DNA of 64,000 bases from Melieria omissa (GCA_963971225.1 OZ020269.1:79770450-79834449); one strand, 5' to 3'; numbered from the stretch's first letter, positions 33,901 to 47,210 are shown. The notes: generated by a model not told the origin, from the sequence alone. Program-made: numbers and translations.

Positions 33901-36900
33901 CCCCCCCCTGCACAGCATCTAACCGGCTAACCCCACTGTAAATGTCGCAGTCACAAACGCACTTTGTACAAATCGGAGCATATGTTCGCATTGTACTCTC
34001 GAGCACTTCACATTATTTTTAACGCGTTTTTGCTGGGGCCACCCGGCCAGCAGCGCGCCGCATGCACATTTTATTGTTGTTAATTTAAGGCGGAGGAACG
34101 AAAACACACCTCTCGAAAAATAAGCAAGAAAATCCCCACAATTTGCATATGAACATGAATAGCGTCCGAGCACAGGCAGCCGGAAGTGGCTGGCGCGCTG
34201 TCTTCGACTTCCGTTTGCAATTGACAACCGGCATTAGCATTGGCAGCGGCAGCGGCTCTAGCGACGCGACCACCAGTGCACAGCGGCGGAGCGCGCCAAT
34301 TCCACCCCAGTAAATGTCTCGATAATATTTATAGCAACACTTTTTCTTAATGGCCGCGTGACATATGCGAGTATTTTGTTGAGATTTAAAAACGTCTGCG
34401 CCGACGTCGGCCGGAAATGGCGTTTCCCCCTTGGACATTCGCAATGCCGAAATTTACTGCGTCAGCGGCGCGGAGATGTGGCCATTGTTGGCAACAACAA
34501 TGCCGAAATTCCGTCTTTCAATTTCTGTTTTGCAAATTTATTGACGCGTTTGGCATTTGCGCGCAACACACAAGCGACATGTGTGCTTGGGAGCGCCAAC
34601 CGTAATTGAAAATATTCAAATTGAAAACGAAGGCCAAATTTTATTTTATTTTTGGGGGTAGGAGAAGACGAAGCGGATTTTGTGACAGCGCAAATCTATA
34701 GTAAATTCCACTCGTTGCTGTGGATCGAAGGGATAATGTGATCACATGGAAGAAGATTAATGACCCACAGCGGAAAACAAATAAACATATAAGTGTATGC
34801 GTCTGTGAGCTTCTCAGGCGTTGCAACATTTTAATTACCTCAGCCAAAGAGCGCTACTCCCGGCATCGAAACAACAAAAATCGCCTCTGCAGGCGATGGG
34901 ACTAGATGGGTATTAAAGGCTTTTACATGACTGCTTATCAGTCTATCTGCCCGGCTTGACTGTCCAAAAGTTGTGCGCATGAAAAATCTGCCGCACAACA
35001 TTAACCCAACCAGGGCGAACTCCCAGTTGGGACTCCGCGACGGCCGCATTCTTTGCTCATTCATTTGCGTTCGCTCTCAGTCTACTGGCCTTTAACGTCA
35101 TTTATGTAATGTTGCTACTGCCTGACCGACTGCAGTGTTTAAGCCGTTTGTCAGTGCTCTGCATGAGTTATGGCAGTGTTCGGAGTTAACCCTACACACC
35201 GGCAAAGACTTTTGGTCATCTCGTTAGATGCTAAAAGCAATTCAAGAAATACTCTAACCACTTGTAAAAACATATTGGACTTATGGTATATATAATATAT
35301 ATAATATATAATCTAATGTAAGTAGTAGTAGTTTATATACATGTATGTGATATGTATAATTAGCACGGCAGTCCGATAGCAAGACTAGGTTGGGCCCAGT
35401 TGGCCCCAGTCCACTAGATCTCATTGTCTTAGCGTTTTCTAAGACTAGGTGTCTGGTCCTGGAATGTTCATTACAATGAAACTGCAATATGTTTCTTCTT
35501 CTACATCTTATCTTGTAAAATATTTATGATTGTTATGTGTCGAGACCCTACACAGTCAGGATTAGGAACGCGTAACAAGTCGCGTTCTGGTTCTGACTGT
35601 CGCTTGAGTAAGCCGCCTGAAAGGACACCATCGAAAATGCCATCAAAAAATAAGCTGATTAAGGTACTCAAGGAGAAAAAATGACCAAAGCTGCAAACAC
35701 TGTGTGAGAAGTTCCTAGAACGGGCAAAACATCTGGCCAGTAATGGACTGGAAGCACACAAGAAGTCTTCTGACTCTGATAGGAGGCAAGCTCAGCACGG
35801 GTCTACATTCAGTGGCCTATGTGTGCCTTTATGTCTTATCTCTCGGAAGACAGCTTTTAACTAACAGAAACTGTATCTAAAAATGCACCTGATGGATTTG
35901 TTTGAAACATATTTTTACGTCGAATTCATGTGCCTTTCCGTGGACGCGCTACTACCCAACTGAAATGGAACTAGCTTAGCAAGTGGTTAGTGTAGAGGCC
36001 AGTAGTAGTTTTTTCTTGATTTTGGTTTTAAGAAACTATCACCACTTTTCCATAAATTGTCGTTGGCGTGTTTTAACCCCCGTTTGAATTATGCTTAAAT
36101 GTTTCCGAGCAATCGAAGGTTAAGCTAACCTCCGAAAAAAAATGTTCAATACGCAGTCTCAGACATATACATCGCTCACAAAATCCGCCAACAACAAAGC
36201 AGATCAAATAAAAACTCTTCCATGACTTGTATTGCCGCGCCATAACTTGTGGACCACAAGAAACTGCAAAAAATATTAGCCGCCAGCAGCTGCTGCCGCC
36301 ACCGCTGCATCCGCTGATGAGTTTCAATTCTCCTGACACACTTCGGTTTATCACTGCTGGCGCGCAGCAACGCTAAGTGGACTTTTATTTCTTTATTTTT
36401 TGTATGTGCGCCGCTGGGCCGTTAAGGATAATAGACAAATTTGGCTTTCTGATGCTTTTTCGACGACTTCAGCGCGTCATTTCCTCGAGGAAAACAATTT
36501 GGATTAGTTGCGCCGTGATGGAGTTTTTTTGCGCGTCCCCTCTTGTTCGCAGTGAGAGAAGTGGTGCGAGGGTGGTTATTGGTGGCCGTTTGAGTGGAAG
36601 CGGGGGCGGTTAGCCTGATGACTGACGAGTGTGTTTAATAACGGGTTCATAATGGAAACGCATTAATTCTCGTTGGGTACTTCGTCTTGCGGCGAGGCGT
36701 GCTCGTGAATGTGGGAGGGGCGAGAGCAAAACGCGGCGTGTAAAACAATAACTGTGCGTGATGCGGTGGCGGCTTTATTGTGTGTTTTCTCCTTGACTCC
36801 GAATTGACTGCGAAGAAATGACACTCGTGGCAGCCTGTCAAGTACCTGAAATTGCGCCGTAACGAGTGTAACCAAAACGACGACAGCTTAAGTCCTCCTC

Positions 36901-39900
36901 TCCTTTTCTACCTCGGATTCATTTGCATTTGCGGGTTGTGTATGTTTACTGAAGTTTAAAGTTGCAATTAAGCCAAATTCAAAGCTGAGTTTTACGATGT
37001 GCGCGTCGCAAATGCTTGTCACCACTTTCCGGTGTGGTTAACATCAAAACACGAAATATTTAAGCGGATACAACAGCTGATGCTGAACAGCATCATTACA
37101 TATTTCTTTAAAATCCGTCGTTGCACTTCATAGCACCTTCGAGTGTGCGGAGTGCACCGACACGTGCGTGCAAGCTGGCTGATAGAAGTGTGCTCTTCTT
37201 CGCGCCTGGCCGGAGCTCAACGATCCTGCGACCTGCATCGCTTCGTATTCGTCGGGGTCTCTTCACCAGTTTGCATCTCCGAGCACGTGAACACCAGCAA
37301 TGCACTTAGCCCGATTTGCTTTAAGCTGTATGCAAATGTTGTCATTGACTTCAACGTAAGCTTTTTCAAATAAACTGGAATTATTTTTAATTGCTTCAAT
37401 GCTTTACCAAAGGTACGAACTGTGTACATGCTCCACCGTCAAAGGTGTTTGCAGCGTCGAAGGCATCAGGATCATGTCTTTCATAATCTCGAATTCTCCG
37501 CTGAAGTACGAGCAGAGGAGGCTTTGAAGGATATCATTCGGACACAATGGGAATGGGTTGGAACATATGGCGCTCCTTTACTCCCACCTTCGCCGCTACT
37601 CTTCTCTTTGACCCTAACTCAATTGATTGTCTTTTCCAAACTCGTACAGCCACTTTAACTCCAACAAGCACAAATCAATGGATTCACCAAAAGGCGTTTT
37701 GGTCTTTATTGACATTCCCCGCGTACTGCACTACGCCCTCCTACGTTCTGCTATCTTGTTGCTAAAGACGCTTTGATGAACATGTCGTAAGTACACTTTT
37801 TTCCACTAAGACCAATACTCAGGATAGATGTGTGAGCATAGTTTTGGTTCTAGATTCTAAATAAACAGGCAATATACCAGATGGATAAGACATATAGTGT
37901 AGGTTCCGTAACTCTAAACCGTCTTAGAGCTTGCTTCTTCCTAGTTCACAGATTTTAAGGCATTTTTGACGTCAAACGTGACATACGCGCAGTACTTTTT
38001 CGAACAATCAAGCTGCTTTTGAACTCAGATTAAATTATTGCACACTTAAGGCTATTCTCAGCTGCAAAAATTCTTAATGAAAACCAATTATTATTGCTTA
38101 CTTCAAATTTAACTTCCCCCTGTTCAGAGCAATGAACTCCTTAAGAAGATATCAAATTGGAACCATTACAGGTTTGAAAAAAAAATCATATGTAATGTGC
38201 TCATTTTTAGATGTAAAAATAACTTAGTTTGATACTTTATCAATATTTAGCAAGCTTAAATGTGAATCTCTTATTTTTTTATGGACAGGAAACTAGGTTC
38301 CACGATTTTAAAACTGTGGCATCAAGTGGGCAAGTATATCCTTTTTTAATTATTTTAGCGGTAATATTTAAACAATCCAATCTGATTAGACTAACAACGG
38401 CGTTGCAAATCGGCACCCAATAACCGCTTTCAACTCAAAAGTAACCATTACTTTGCTTTGCACTTCTTGCTGAAAACTTTTTCGGCGCGATTTGCCAAAC
38501 TCTGCCCGCTGCCAGGCCGTCTCGCCCTCAACGTCACCTGTATTTACCTACATACATCAAAAGTATCTGCAGCAGCGAAACGATATCCCCTATTTGTCGT
38601 CGCTTCCTCCGAACTTGAGCGCTATTTGCTGTGACCAGCTTTGGGCCGGCTGAAGAAACGGATGTGAAACTTAAACGGCCGAAAGGGCTAAAACACCAAA
38701 AGTGCCACTTAGCGCAACCACAACAAATGGTCGTGCGCCGGTTGAAAAAAGCGCAAAAGACAAATAAAATTGCTGCCTTCCACAATAAAAATGCAGCCAT
38801 TCCCACGCGCTGTTTGTCTTACTCTTGTGCGGCCTTTGAAGCTGGCGCAGCAGCCACCGCCGAAAGCGGACATGTGTGTGTGTGGGAGGCACAGGCGCAG
38901 GCGCAGGCGGGCAAAAGCGGCCGCGTCGGCCTTGCACGTACAAAAGTTGCAAAAAAGAAAGAAACGCATCTCGAGCGTCGCCGAAACACTCAGCCGCACC
39001 CTTTCGGCACCCTGCTGCCACAGCGTTTCAGCCTTTTTACAACATAAACAAACGAGCACAGCAAACCGAACAGTCAGCCAAACAAACAAACAAACGAGCG
39101 AGCGAGCGAAATAGTAGTAAACACTGAAAAGTTTCGCTACTAAATCGTCACAGTTGCTTAACGTTGTGTTGCTGTGTTCGTGTTTTGTTTTTACTGCGCT
39201 GCTTTTTACGTAGGACGACAACAACGACGTGTGGAGTGGGGCGCGAGGAGAACGCTGCCGCTTTTTAGTCGGAAGATTTTCTTTCCCAATGCAAACACCG
39301 GAAATCGAGTGGTACTTGTGGCTTTGTTCGAGCGCGCCTGTAGTGGCAGAGGCTTTTAGAAAAAACTTGAAAGCCTACGAACGGCCACAAATGGCTGAAG
39401 CCGCAACGACGAATGGAACGGAGTGCGCGCTGAAGGTTAATAGTGGATACAAAACGCACACAGAGACAGGTGAGAGCGTTTTAGTCGGCCTTCGGACACT
39501 TTTGTATTCACTGCAGTCGCATCGATGCCACGCCTTTTTAATTTGTATTCTTAATGGAATGAAAATAAAAATGGGTTTTTCCATCAAAACGAAGGCCTGC
39601 AGATATAATCACAGCTTCCTTTAAGTGCTACACGCCTTAAACGTACATAAAAATGCTCAACATCCCTAATGTAGAGTACAACGACAAATATGAAAACCGC
39701 TGTTGGAGTTAATAAGAAAATCCTCCAAAAAGAAAAATTTCAAGAAGAAAGTAACCCAAGAGATGCGCTAGAAATACTGGGTATTGAATTTTTAGAGGTG
39801 GTCTGAATTTAGAGTAAAGTTGTCGCAAATCTCTAGTCATCATCCAGGATACATTGGTAAGGGGGAACCTTGGAAAACTTGGACAAAAATAGTTGGAAGA

Positions 39901-40490
39901 TTTACAAAACTAATCGTAAATAATACGTGTGCACATTAAAAATTGAATAAAATCAAAATCAGTTTTTAGCATGAAAAGGGAACATATATGAATGTTAAAG
40001 CCTGGTAATTGGACACAAAACACAAGTAAATCGCATTAAATGTTTATTTGGTAAATGCAACTTTAGCATCGTGATTTTACTTGAGAACGATAAGTTCAGA
40101 AACATCTAACTATTCTGAATGTGACGAATCAAAATTTTTTAGAAAGAATATATACTAAACTATACTTTGAACATTATCTTGCATCTCGTTCTATACATAT
40201 ATACTGGTGTTTGTTTTATCTAAATTCGTTCAAGTTCATCAAGGGTTGTATGTTTTAATATCACATAATCGCCCGTGAAACGAGTACGTGATCACGCATT
40301 GATTTCACTTAATTGCATTAAAGTATCGCTTAGCTATCGTCAGAGTCATTTGTGAAATAATTACAACAGCAACTATTCATATTCAGTTCTGTCAGCTGGT
40401 TTGGTTCTCGCACGCATATATAGTCGTGTGATATCAACTGACTTCTAGGTACACTTTCTTCAACAAAAACACAACATTTATAGTCAATCA
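30966..40490. other. Intergenic, no supported gene
   Basis: GC-richer islands lie at about 31500-33100, 33900-34600, 36300-37300 and 38450-39500, separated by AT-rich DNA. A 12-base C run lies at 33897-33908 and an ATATAT tract at 35283-35312. The 176-codon frame at 32816-33346 is Lys/Arg/Asn-rich and has no recognised motif. Nothing here supports a gene; the islands are candidates for regulatory DNA. Confidence 0.4.
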
Positions 40491-40528
40491 CTTTTCAGTT
40501 TGTTCGGAACCAGCGTTGTAGGAAGTTC
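40491..40528 (+). promoter_or_regulatory. Candidate TATA-less core promoter (Inr + DPE)
   Basis: The sequence tcagtttg at 40496-40503 fits the insect initiator (TCAGTY), placing +1 at A40497. At exactly +28 to +32 (40524-40528) agttc fits the downstream promoter element RGWYV. There is no TATA box at -30. Position and strand suit a start site for the ppk gene whose first coding exon lies 4.7 kb downstream. The two motifs are short, so this needs transcript evidence. Confidence 0.4.
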
Positions 40529-40588
40529 GGCCGCCGTCAAGGAGTGTGGAACTAAGTGTTAGTGGCAGTTTTAAAATTAACTAATAGT
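40497..40588 (+). other. Possible non-coding first exon of the ppk gene
   Basis: From the candidate +1 to a reasonable donor (tagt|gtaagc, GT at 40589) there are 92 bases without an ATG-led frame of note. A good acceptor (cttctttcgcctccag, ending 45192) lies just upstream of the first coding exon, so a 5'-UTR splice 40588 to 45193 is possible. Purely inferred. Confidence 0.25.
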
Positions 40589-40589
40589 G

Positions 40590-41684
40590 TAAGCCACATA
40601 AGTGCAAAAATATTAAATACTTTCTTGCTAATTGGTTTTTACTATCAACATTTATTTAAATGCGACATGCAAATATTTGAAAGTTACAAACTACTTATTT
40701 TATTAAACACATCATTTTCACTTTTCAATCATTTCACTTTAAATTTCGATGATGATACAATTTGTTTTGTAAAATAATTTAACTAGTTAACTGCTATACC
40801 GTTGTAACTGTTTCACTGTATACATTTTTTTAATTTGGCCTTTTTCTATGATTTTGGTTTTGCGTAATGCAAAAACTTGATTTTTTTGGATAGAATATAA
40901 AAACCAAGCATTTTTACGTTTCATAATAACATAAATTTCAAATTTGTTTACTGAATCTGATTTTGAATTAATGTGTAATAATATATAATAAGTCTTGTAT
41001 ACCTATTTTGATTTTTACAAAATACTTGTAAGCAAAACTTTTTCTAATTTGTGTTAAGTTTTTAAATTATATGAATTATTCAGGATATTTTAATCCAAAA
41101 TTTAATACTTACATAACTAAATGTACAAGAACCCAAGTCTAAAAATTGGGATAAATAAATAAAACGGAAGTGCACTTACAACGCTTTTCAATTTATTTCG
41201 CGAATTGTTCTTGAAACAAGTTTAATATTTCGTAATACTTATAAGAAAACGACTCCGCTTTCCTTCTCATTTCATATTTCAATTCAATTATTTCATTTAT
41301 GAAAATTTATTTCATTTGTCAATGTTTATTTCATTTGTGACAGTTGTCAGCTGATTGATATCAGAGCTGTCTGAATTTTTAATGTCAAGAGGGTTGATGA
41401 GAAGCTCCACGTTTTTTATTTTCTTTTTTAGCATTTATTATTGGCAATTAATATAAGTTTTGACCTTGATTATGACAGACGATATGTATTTTTGCGAAAA
41501 ATGTAGTAAAAAGTAATTGTCTTGGCAAAAAATCTACCACAGCGAACGCAATTCAAATCCCTTCTTTTGTTTGCGTTCGTACGGCTCTTGCAGCGCCTGA
41601 AAGCGTGCTATCAAAATGTGTACATTTGTAAGTATTGCCCCCCTATTTTAACATAACATTTTCTGTTAGACGTCTGTAAACGGC
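40590..41684. other. Non-coding AT-rich DNA, probable 5' intron of the ppk gene
   Basis: No gene. A patch of imperfect tandem tttatttcattt units lies at about 41280-41338. Confidence 0.4.
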
Positions 41685-41802
41685 AAAACTGAGTTAACTC
41701 AGTTTTGAAAGTGAGTTAACTCACTTTGATACAAAAACAATTGTATGGGAATTTGAGCATTTAAAGGCGATGTCAAACTGCAGTTAAGCGTAAACTGCAG
41801 TT
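41685..41802. repeat. Cluster of four palindromes (GAGTTAACTC and AACTGCAGTT types)
   Basis: Two perfect palindromes sit one base apart: 22 bp centred on gagttaactc (41685-41706) and 20 bp centred on the same decamer with different arms (41708-41727). Two copies of aactgcagtt follow at 41776-41785 and 41793-41802. Such an arrangement may be the end of a foldback-type element or a binding platform for dimeric factors. No element boundary was found. Confidence 0.7.
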
Positions 41803-41819
41803 AAGGCCCATTGGAAATA

Positions 41820-43560
41820 GGCTATAACCTAAAACTGTACCATCCACTAAGAGATGGGCAGCAATTCGTTGGAGTTATACGTCGGATCATTGCATACTTG
41901 CGGCCATGATTGATGCAAATGCTTTTTGCAGCGCTTAAGGGCTTCTTGCTTGTATCAAGATGAATGGTATATACATTACTATGTGTGTGTGTTGCTGTTT
42001 TTGTATGCAATTTATTGAAAATATTGTGTTTTTCCTCTCTGGATGCTTCCCGGAATGCATTTAATTACAATTTTGTTGCGGGGTAAGCCGCGTACGCACT
42101 CGGTTGCGCCCGTTACAACAATTGACTTGTATGCTGCACGCAATGCGCTCGTGTGCGGCGCTTGCTCGCTCGCGCTTTCTGCAGGATTAATTGCATGTCC
42201 TTGAGCTGCTTTGTGCCACGTTGTGCGCGAATTCTGGCCGCTCCCCAAGCTCGACCAGGCGCCCACTCTCCCCCAGTTAAAGCGCATTTTGAAAGCGCAT
42301 CGGTCGAGTTCGATCTGTGCATAATGGCGCACTCCAACCGCCAATTCCGCGCCGCCGTCCATGAAACGTCAACATCAAAGGCCGTCCGTCGGCGTGTGCT
42401 TGTGTTCGGTCTTTTAAACTGGATTACAATTTCATTTAAATTTGCATTTAAATAAGCTCGGCGGCAAACGAAACGCTCCCTCAAACCGGACAGCATCCAA
42501 AAAGAATAATAATGCAGGCCGACGAAAGAGTGCAACGTGCGTTGCAAACACACACGGCAGCTGCTGCCCTCGCTGCACTCGAAGGCACACACACAGTAAC
42601 ACAACAGCATCGTGCGGCGTGAAAGTGTTTTAAAAGTGCTTCGACAGTGCTTTTCATATCTTTTTGCTGCGGTCCATTACGGCCAAATGAGCGCATTGTG
42701 CCTTTGGTGGCAATAATAACGGCTTTATTAACTCGTCATTGATACGCGCGCTGGGCGAGGGACAGCCATAGCCATGGCAGGTCGTAAGCGAGCGAGAGGG
42801 ATGTAAGGATTAAAGTTTATGCGTTGGCTAGCTGACGACGATCGTAATGGGCCAGCACTTGTACATACCCACGCATACGCACAAGCAGTAAATACTTATT
42901 ATGCGCTGCAATTAAATCGTCCGTGCGCGCCCAGTTTCGCTTAATGTTTGGTGTTAATTAAATTGCGGCGCTCAAAAATTGTGCAGCAGATTGGCGGAAA
43001 ATATGGCAGCCCCATCAAGACCGCATCTTTGTTTCAAAGAGCATTTACAATAACGGATACTTAACGAGTGCAGTAAACAACGGCTGAATGCATGTAATGC
43101 CAGAGCCTCTTAATCGAGGGCTGGTTAATTTTCCAAGTCAAGTGCTTGAAGATACAAGGAATTACAAGTTAATGCGGAAGCTGCCACTTAATGGTTGCTG
43201 CAACAATTAGTGCTCAGGCACTGAAAGCCGATTTACACTCCGTCGAACTGGGAAATGGGTTCCATACAAAGTTTAGATCCAGGTTCCGACTTAATTGTGC
43301 GGTTCTCAAACTTTTTCTCGTGTTCGTGTTCTCATGTGCAATGTGGAACAGTTTTGAAAGTCTCACGTATTATATACTAGTTGTATTGTACCATATTTAG
43401 AAAACCGCTGCTCTCAGTCTTAGAGCGAGTAGTTTTCTTCATGGATATATAGAGAAATGGATATAAAACGTAGAAAAAGTAGTACTTAATAGTTAGTCTG
43501 GTAGTCGGAAAATCCGTGAATCACAACATAAACGTTTTAGTGTAAAATGTTTAAATGTTT
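41820..43560. other. Non-coding DNA, GC-rich island at 42040-42900
   Basis: Within the inferred ppk 5' intron. Long minus-strand frames (for example 165 codons at 42113-42610) follow from the GC-rich composition and lack motifs. Confidence 0.4.
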
Positions 43561-44234
43561 TTAACCCTCAATCGCCCACCCTGAGTCCAGGGGACTCACT
43601 ACGAACTTTATTAAGTTGGTACAGGTTGTGTTTTTGTGTTTCGGTGTCCAACTTTCGTATACCTTTGTACAGGGTCGCACAGAACGCGAAGACGATCGGA
43701 AGTTAGCGCACAAGGCTGAGTTTTGGTACTTGTATATATTTTATATTTTTATTTAATATAATAATTTAACTTAAGGATGCCAAAATGGCTGCAAAAGGTT
43801 CACGAATTAAGAAAAAATCTGAAAAGTTTTGCTAATAAAAATTTGCCTTAGTTGTGCCAAAAAGGTATGTGAGGTATGTGCACAATATATGTAATTCAAC
43901 CTACTGCACGTATTCTTATTATATATAATGAAGTATTACTTTAAGTTTTTTTCTGAATAGTTATTTTGTTTTTAAGTTATTTATGTGAAAGGAATTATTT
44001 TTGTTCATTTATTTAAATTTATTATTATTATTTAAATTTTAATCTTTTTTTCAGTATTTTTTTTCTGTGCATAATAAAAAAGTGAATTTTTATTAGAGTC
44101 GTGTAAAGCTATGGAATGAAATTTGTAACAAGAGGTCTTAATGTGGCCTACAAAAAAATGAAAAACATACAAATTTATCAGATATTGCATTATTTTGTAA
44201 ACAAAAAATGTGAGTCCCGAGGACTCAGGGTGGG
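43561..44234. mobile_element. Inverted-repeat element, possibly piggyBac-like remnant
   Basis: The 25-bp segments at 43575-43599 (starting cccaccctgagtcc) and 44210-44234 are inverted copies with two mismatches. Each also contains its own small palindrome (tgagtcc...ggactca). The left side starts TTAACCCT at 43561, and TTAA followed by CCC is how piggyBac ends begin. The matching outer right terminus is missing or mutated. The 610-bp interior is AT-rich with no transposase frame. Confidence 0.55.
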
Positions 44235-45192
44235 TAGATATGTGATTCGTGGTTTGATGAGAGAACATTTCAAACATTTCACTTATTCAAAGCTTTTTAG
44301 TTTTCAGAGCAGACCAAACCAAATTGATATCGGAGAAAACTGGTTTGTGTGAAAGGTCCTCTTTGGTGTTAAGTTTTGCAATATTAATTGATTTTGTATT
44401 TTCTGCACTGAAGAATGTTGAAATTGTTTAAATTATTCTGTTTCCTAAGACAATAAACTGCAACGCATTACATTTTGTTGTGTAAAAAAGTATAAGTATT
44501 TCCTATGGGATCTCCTTAGGCGTAAGCAACCCTTATTACCTTTTCTAGGTAAAAGGTGTGTTCAAGAAAAATGTTTGAATGGAGAAACGTTGCACATTGT
44601 ACACTGGGAACTTTGGGGTTTTTGACAATAAGTTCATTTCATAAAAACGTTAATTTTGTATGTAAGCTCGTTAAGGGTTGTGGAGAAAATATATTTGGAA
44701 ACTAGTGCAACTTTTGTGCAATTCAAGAGTGCTTTGTTGACATTTCTGGTATTACGACGCCTGAAAAAGAGCAGTTAAAAGCAGAGTGACCTGTCATAGG
44801 TTATAATATGGCTAGGAGCTTCATATGAGTTCTACACTCATGTACAGTTCGAATGTCCAAAGTTAAAACGACTTGTCTGGATTGTCTGAGTAGTACGGAC
44901 ATGGTTCGAATGGTCTAGAGCCCCAACTAACTAGAGTAGATATCTAAGCATTTGGCGACTATTCACACAGTTGAATGTTAATGGTCGGAATACTTAGATG
45001 CTCTAACAAAAATCTCATTATCACTTTTTGCGAATACTGAAGGCAGTCGTTTTATAATGTTTTGTGCTTGAAATTTCCTTTCAGAACAACAGTTTTGAAC
45101 GCAATTTAGCGCAAAATTAGAGGCGTCCAAGTGAACAAAGGCAGCTACGTCTATCGTATATTCCGCTTTGCAATCGCTTCTTTCGCCTCCAG

Positions 45193-45273
45193 GCGGTGCA
45201 AAAACATAAACACAGAGCAGACCGTTTTGCTGAATTGTGCAACAACACACTGAGGCACACGCCTTGCACCGAC
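45193..45273 (+). other. Probable 5' UTR part of ppk first coding exon
   Basis: This segment lies between a pyrimidine-rich acceptor ending at 45192 and the first in-frame ATG at 45274. The frame is open from 45196, but it starts with GTG, which a fly nuclear gene would not normally use. Confidence 0.35.
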
Positions 45274-45956
45274 ATGATACGCTCGCGCAACAACCACAGC
45301 GACAACAATGTCGCCGAGCGACGGAACGAGTTGCAGCAGCGCTTCGCTCAATCAAGCGAGGAGTCCGTAACATCCGGTTCGCTGACGGCGTCCACCGCTT
45401 CACTGCTGGATCACCAACAGCACGAACCCTTATCGCCGAACATTGGGCGGCCAACAGCCGCAATGACAGCGGCGTCAATGGCAGCGCGGCCACAGCGTCA
45501 ATTGTACCGCACAGAGCAATTGTACCCAGCAGCCGCGTATCAGTCGCGGCACACTCATTATGCGGCCCCGTTCGCCGCACAAAAGCGAAAATATTTAAAA
45601 CTACAGTTCCCGGGCGCAGCAATGGCGACCGTCGCTCACGAAGACGGTACTGACGCCGTTAGCCGACCACCGCGTGATAGCAGCCCCCTGCAAATAGCGC
45701 GACCGGGTCAGCGCTACGTGGAGTATGAGCAGGACCAACTATTGTGGACAAAAATGCAGCAGAGTGTGCGACGCATTCGCCGCCCGCGCCAATGGCTGCG
45801 CAGGCTGCGGCGGGGCAACGGCGCCACTGCCTCCGCCGCGCACACTAAAGCGGGTGTTGTGGACAAAGGAAAAGCGTTCATTATCGAATTTCTGCAGGGC
45901 TCCTCAATACACGGCTTTATCTATTTAGCCAAAGTTGGCCTGAGCATCGTGGAGCG
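45274..45956 (+). CDS. Pickpocket-type DEG/ENaC sodium channel, first coding exon (N-terminal cytoplasmic domain)
   Basis: This exon encodes 227 residues plus two bases of an Arg codon. The last part, FLQGSSIHGFIYLAKVGLS then IVER, is the conserved pre-TM1 region of DEG/ENaC channels. His213-Gly214 form the HG gating motif found across the family. The donor is GAGCG|GTGAGT at 45956/45957. Joining to 55546 restores CGG (Arg) and runs straight into TM1 (VER|MLWFAFICV), so this exon and those at 55.5-57.1 kb are one gene. The start ATG at 45274 (accgacATG) is the first in-frame ATG; a later one is possible. The N-terminus is long for the family, with a Gln/Ser/Ala-rich first part and a basic stretch (RRIRRPRQWLRRLRR) before the conserved region. 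The exon is GC-rich against AT-rich flanks. Confidence 0.85.
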
Positions 45957-47210
45957 GTGAGTATGTTGACGCAATCAATTCGTAGCCGCCGCCTCCGTGA
46001 ACAGTGGGCGAAACGAAACACCTGCCCTCAGGAGGTGTGCACAGAAAGGTGGGGCTTACTGTTATACCGCGGAGTGGAATGAGTTCAGGACTACGTCAGT
46101 CACACTGACGCAGCTCAATATGCAATGAAATACACAAACAATGCTATCAACACATTGCATTCAGAAGTGCGTTTAGAGATTCGGTAGTGAAATACGCCGT
46201 TAATGCGTAGATTGTTAGACTTTTTAATTAAATTGAAATTAAAATCAGATATTAGCACAACAGGTTTTTGTAAAAACATCGGGATAAGCTTTTTAATTGC
46301 AGTTAAGTAGAAATTGGAGAGAGCACAGGAAAGCAAACAAGCAGTGAATCTATCGCACACATTTGCTCTGCCCAACTCACTCATTTGCTCACTAATTCCT
46401 CATTTTTTGCATTGTATGCCCAAAAAACAAAAATTAAGCAAAGTGCTTAACTGAAATTTCTATCTGCGCCGAGCAGAGTTGCCAGATTAAAGTTATATTA
46501 TAAATAATATATACAAGTATTATGTCACAATAAATCACAACAGTGATTAGTATTTAGTGTTTTCTTCAAACCTTTTGTTATAAATGTTATGAATTAATTC
46601 GATAAAATAGTTTAGCCCAAAGCTATATTCGTTACAACTGATATATACATATACATATACAGAACATAGTGAGGTGCTACACATTTGCATCCGCTTCCGT
46701 ATTAATTTCCCATTAACGATGCAAATACAAATACCTAATGAACACATTCCTGAAATGGAATTAACAATATTGCCTTAAATTCCCATTTTTAATAAGGTAT
46801 GACTGTTTGTATTACGGATTCCCCTTCATCCACAACTAGCGGCTATAAACATCGTAGACCCGAATCTCATTTCACATCTCGCGATTGTTTCAATCAACGA
46901 GATAATAGTTTGATGAATTGAGGTTATGTTATCATTTCATTCATTTTCATTAGGCAAGGCGTATACTTAATTCGAACTCAATATCATTCTGGAATTTGTA
47001 CTTGCTAAAACATCTTTATAAGAAATAGCCATATACATATACTGATGGAAATTCTCATAAACTCACCTAAATCTGCTTGGATTTGTTTCATTTTCTTTAA
47101 ATATTGATTCAGTTAAATTAGTTTTACTGAAATATTGATTGTAAACTATAGTCTATAAGAACTAAAAGAAGAAATCGCAACTAAGAACAGAATAGTTAGC
47201 CAATTTATTT

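Noticed and set aside
38709..39224. 171-codon minus-strand frame
   Set aside because: Cys/Arg-rich reading opposite a region with other open frames; no conserved domain.
45196..45273. Extended N-terminus of the ppk exon starting at 45196
   Set aside because: The frame is open but position 45196 is GTG. A fly nuclear gene is expected to start at ATG, so 45274 was chosen and the segment treated as UTR.
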